From Sphingomonas sp. IBVSS2 (lineage in GTDB: Bacteria; Pseudomonadota; Alphaproteobacteria; Sphingomonadales; Sphingomonadaceae), in NCBI RefSeq assembly GCF_002127225.1, contig NZ_NFUR01000001.1, positions 497,592 through 561,591 of the forward strand: 64,000 bases of DNA, read 5' to 3'. The notes under the pieces are model-generated. The model saw nothing but the letters and a program-made list of their open reading frames with translations. It searched no databases and was not told the origin of the DNA. A program made the translations under genes and the position numbers. This document shows positions 61,721 through 64,000 of the stretch, one piece after another (the stretch's first letter is position 1; the number at the start of each line of letters is the position of its first letter).

Positions 61721-64000
61721 GCGACGATGTTCACCAGACGATCGGGCACGACGATCACCTTCCTGGGTTGCTTGCCTTCGAGCGATCGAACGATCTTGTC
61801 GCTGGCAAGTGCCGCGGCTTCGACCACATCCTTGGCCGCGCCCTTCGGCATTAGCAGCGTATCGCGCAGCTTGCCATTCACCTGCACGGCGATCGTCACT
61901 TCGTCGTCGACGAGCAGGGCGGGATCCGCGGCGGGCCATTCGGCATCGGCGATCAGCCCCGGATTGCCCATGGCGGCCCAGGCTTCCTCGGCGATATGCG
62001 GCACCATCGGCGCGACGATGCGGGCCAGGGTGCGGATCGCCTCCGTCCGCGATGCCGAAGGCTGTGCCTTCTCGATCGCGCCGACCAGCTCGTAGAGCTT
62101 GGCGACCGATTTGTTGAAGGCCAGCGCCTCCACATCCTCGGCCACGCCGGCGATGGTGCGGTGCAGGCGCTTGTCGAGATCGACATCGCGGCCGGTGCCG
62201 GTTTCGGCTTCCGAAAGGCTCTCGAACAGGCGCCACAGGCGATTGACGAAGCGCCAGGCCCCTTCGATGCCGCTCTCGCTCCATTCGAGGTCGCGCTCGG
62301 GCGGGCTGTCGGAAAGCATGAACCAGCGCGTGGCGTCGGCGCCATATTGGTCGACGATCTCGGTCGGGTCGACGGTGTTCTTCTTCGACTTCGACATCTT
62401 CTCGATGCGGCCGACGATCACGTCCTCGCCGGTTTCGGTCAGGAAGGCAGTGCCGTCGCCGCGCCGCGAGATCTGGGAGGGCTCGAAATAGGCCTTCCGC
62501 TCCAGCCCGTCATGCTCTTCCATCTGATAATAGCTGGCGTGCGTCACCATGCCCTGGGTGAACAGGCCGGCGAACGGCTCGGTCACGTCGAGCTTGCCGA
62601 TATGGCGCAGCGCCCGGGTGAAGAAGCGGGCATAGAGCAGGTGCAGGATCGCATGCTCGACGCCGCCGATATACTGGCCGACCGGCAGCCATTGCTCGGC
62701 CACGGCCTTGTCGAACGGCCTGTCCGCGGGCTGGCTGGCGAAGCGGATGAAATACCAGGAGGAATCGACGAAGGTATCGAGCGTGTCGGTCTCGCGCCGC
62801 GCGGGGGCGCCGCATTTCGGGCAGTCGACATGCTTCCAGGTCGGGTGCCGGTCGAGCGGGTTGCCGGGGATGTCGAAGCTGACGTCCTCGGGCAGGGCGA
62901 TCGGCAGCGATTCGCGCGGGGCGGGGACGACGCCACAGCTCTCGCAATGGATGATCGGGATCGGCGTGCCCCAATAACGCTGCCGGCTGACGCCCCAGTC
63001 GCGCAGGCGCCACACCGTCTGGCCCTTGCCCCAGCCGCCTTCCTCGGCGCGCCGGATCACCGTGCGCTTGGCGTCGGCCACGTCCATGCCGTCGAGGAAG
63101 TGCGAGTTCACCAGCGTGCCGGGGCCGGTATAGGCCTCGGCATCGCGGAATTCCGGATCGGCCTTGTCGCCCTGCGCGACGACGCGGCGGATCGGAAGCC
63201 GGTATTTGGTGGCGAACTCAAAGTCGCGCTGGTCGTGCGCGGGCACGCCGAACACCGCGCCGGTGCCATAGTCCATCAGCACGAAATTGGCGATATAGAC
63301 CGGAACTTGCCAAGCCGGATCAAAGGGATGCGTGGCGGTGAGGCCGGTATCGAAGCCCAGCTTCTCCTGCGTCTCCAGCTCGGCCGCGGTAGTGCCGCCC
63401 TGCTTGCACAGCTCGACAAAGGCGCGAACTTCCGGGTTCGAAGCGGCCAGTTTCTGCGCGATCGGATGATCGGCCGCCACGGCAATGAAGCTCGCCCCGA
63501 AGATCGTGTCGGGGCGGGTCGTGTAGACCTGGAGCTTCTCGCCGTCGGAAAGCGTCCAGTCGAACTGCAGGCCCTCGGACTTGCCGATCCAGTTTTCCTG
63601 CATCAGCTTGACCTTGTCGGGCCAATGCTCGAGCCCCTGCACGCCCTCCAGCAGATCCTCGGCGAACTGGGTGATCTTGAGGAACCACTGGCTGAGCTTC
63701 CTGCGCTCGACCAGCGCGCCCGAGCGCCAGCCGCGCCCGTCGATCACCTGCTCGTTGGCGAGCACGGTCATGTCGACCGGGTCCCAGTTGACCGCCGATT
63801 CCTTGCGATAGACCAGGCCGTTCTCGAAGAAATCGAGGAAGATGGCCTGCTCATGGCCATAATAATCGGGCTCGCAGGTGGCGAGCTCGCGGGTCCAGTC
63901 GAGCGCGAAGCCGAGGCGCTTCAGCTGCGCCTTCATTGTCGCGATATTGGCGCGGGTCCAGTTGCCGGGATGGACCTTCTTCTCCATCGCCGCATTCTCG
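61717..64000 (-). CDS. leuS: Leucyl-tRNA synthetase (5' end outside the window)
   Basis: The 3' part of a class I synthetase charging tRNA(Leu). At least 760 residues are present; the reading frame is open to base 64000 ([12 protein letters not shown]...), so the N terminus with the HIGH motif lies off the right edge. Seen here are the editing domain ([20 protein letters not shown]), [21 protein letters not shown] [18 protein letters not shown], and the [12 protein letters not shown] motif near the C-terminal third. It starts the leuS-lptE-holA series. Confidence 0.97.
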   Translation of the reverse strand, partial: ENAAMEKKVHPGNWTRANIATMKAQLKRLGFALDWTRELATCEPDYYGHEQAIFLDFFENGLVYRKESAVNWDPVDMTVLANEQVIDGRGWRSGALVERRKLSQWFLKITQFAEDLLEGVQGLEHWPDKVKLMQENWIGKSEGLQFDWTLSDGEKLQVYTTRPDTIFGASFIAVAADHPIAQKLAASNPEVRAFVELCKQGGTTAAELETQEKLGFDTGLTATHPFDPAWQVPVYIANFVLMDYGTGAVFGVPAHDQRDFEFATKYRLPIRRVVAQGDKADPEFRDAEAYTGPGTLVNSHFLDGMDVADAKRTVIRRAEEGGWGKGQTVWRLRDWGVSRQRYWGTPIPIIHCESCGVVPAPRESLPIALPEDVSFDIPGNPLDRHPTWKHVDCPKCGAPARRETDTLDTFVDSSWYFIRFASQPADRPFDKAVAEQWLPVGQYIGGVEHAILHLLYARFFTRALRHIGKLDVTEPFAGLFTQGMVTHASYYQMEEHDGLERKAYFEPSQISRRGDGTAFLTETGEDVIVGRIEKMSKSKKNTVDPTEIVDQYGADATRWFMLSDSPPERDLEWSESGIEGAWRFVNRLWRLFESLSEAETGTGRDVDLDKRLHRTIAGVAEDVEALAFNKSVAKLYELVGAIEKAQPSASRTEAIRTLARIVAPMVPHIAEEAWAAMGNPGLIADAEWPAADPALLVDDEVTIAVQVNGKLRDTLLMPKGAAKDVVEAAALASDKIVRSLEGKQPRKVIVVPDRLVNIVA

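Overview
The window looks like a contiguous piece of an alphaproteobacterial chromosome, most likely Sphingomonadaceae (Sphingomonas or a close relative). The DNA is very GC-rich and third codon positions are almost all G or C. Supporting genes are a class I lysyl-tRNA synthetase, MmcB, DUF1489, DUF1491 and DUF6489 proteins, the plsX-fabH-ihfA-merR block, a CrtZ-type carotenoid hydroxylase, and the kinase/pyrophosphorylase-origin-hemE-hemJ-rho layout known from alphaproteobacterial replication origins. This assignment comes from reading gene content, not from a database search. I see no rRNA, tRNA, CRISPR array, prophage or insertion sequence.

Left part (1-23.4 kb): gltX, a YcxB-like membrane protein, prs, a TauE-type exporter and a REP pair; then a tightly overlapped operon (ABM-fold protein, MFS transporter, unknown 110-aa protein); a CDC48/VAT-like double AAA ATPase; an orphan intrinsic terminator that may mark a small RNA; a LysR regulator, cyclophilin, mgtE, msrA, aspartate aminotransferase, a PabB-PabC fusion and a glyoxalase-II-like hydrolase; and the ribosome/lipid block rpmF-plsX-fabH-ihfA-merR. 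It ends with sixA and a DinG-like helicase.

Middle (23.4-41.9 kb): an unrecognised beta-rich 226-aa protein whose centre resembles aerolysin-type pore formers, class I lysK, a DUF389 protein, nhaA, two MFS transporters, a phytanoyl-CoA-dioxygenase-like enzyme behind etfBA, sucC, crtZ, msrB, a class A penicillin-binding protein, and an overlapped trio (Sco1-like, UPF0260, YgjP-like).

Right part (41.9-64 kb): a replication-origin neighbourhood. Leftward genes (mmcB, sleB-like, ptsN, hpf, dnaQ, coaE, aroE, maf, kinase/pyrophosphorylase) point away from a 300-bp region at 48.76-49.06 kb that has DnaA-box-like sites, an AT-rich stretch and nine GANTC sites. Rightward genes (hemE, hemJ, rho, terC-like, mnmE, mnmG, rsmG, parA, parB) point away on the other side. 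Two near-perfect and one degenerate parS site lie 6-9 kb from this region, next to parAB. The window closes with a small kinase, holA, lptE and the 3' part of leuS, which runs off the right edge.

The strongest items for follow-up are the oriC candidate with its GANTC cluster, the orphan terminator upstream of the CDC48-like gene, the aerolysin-like protein, and a terminator-like hairpin inside the start of the phyH-like gene.
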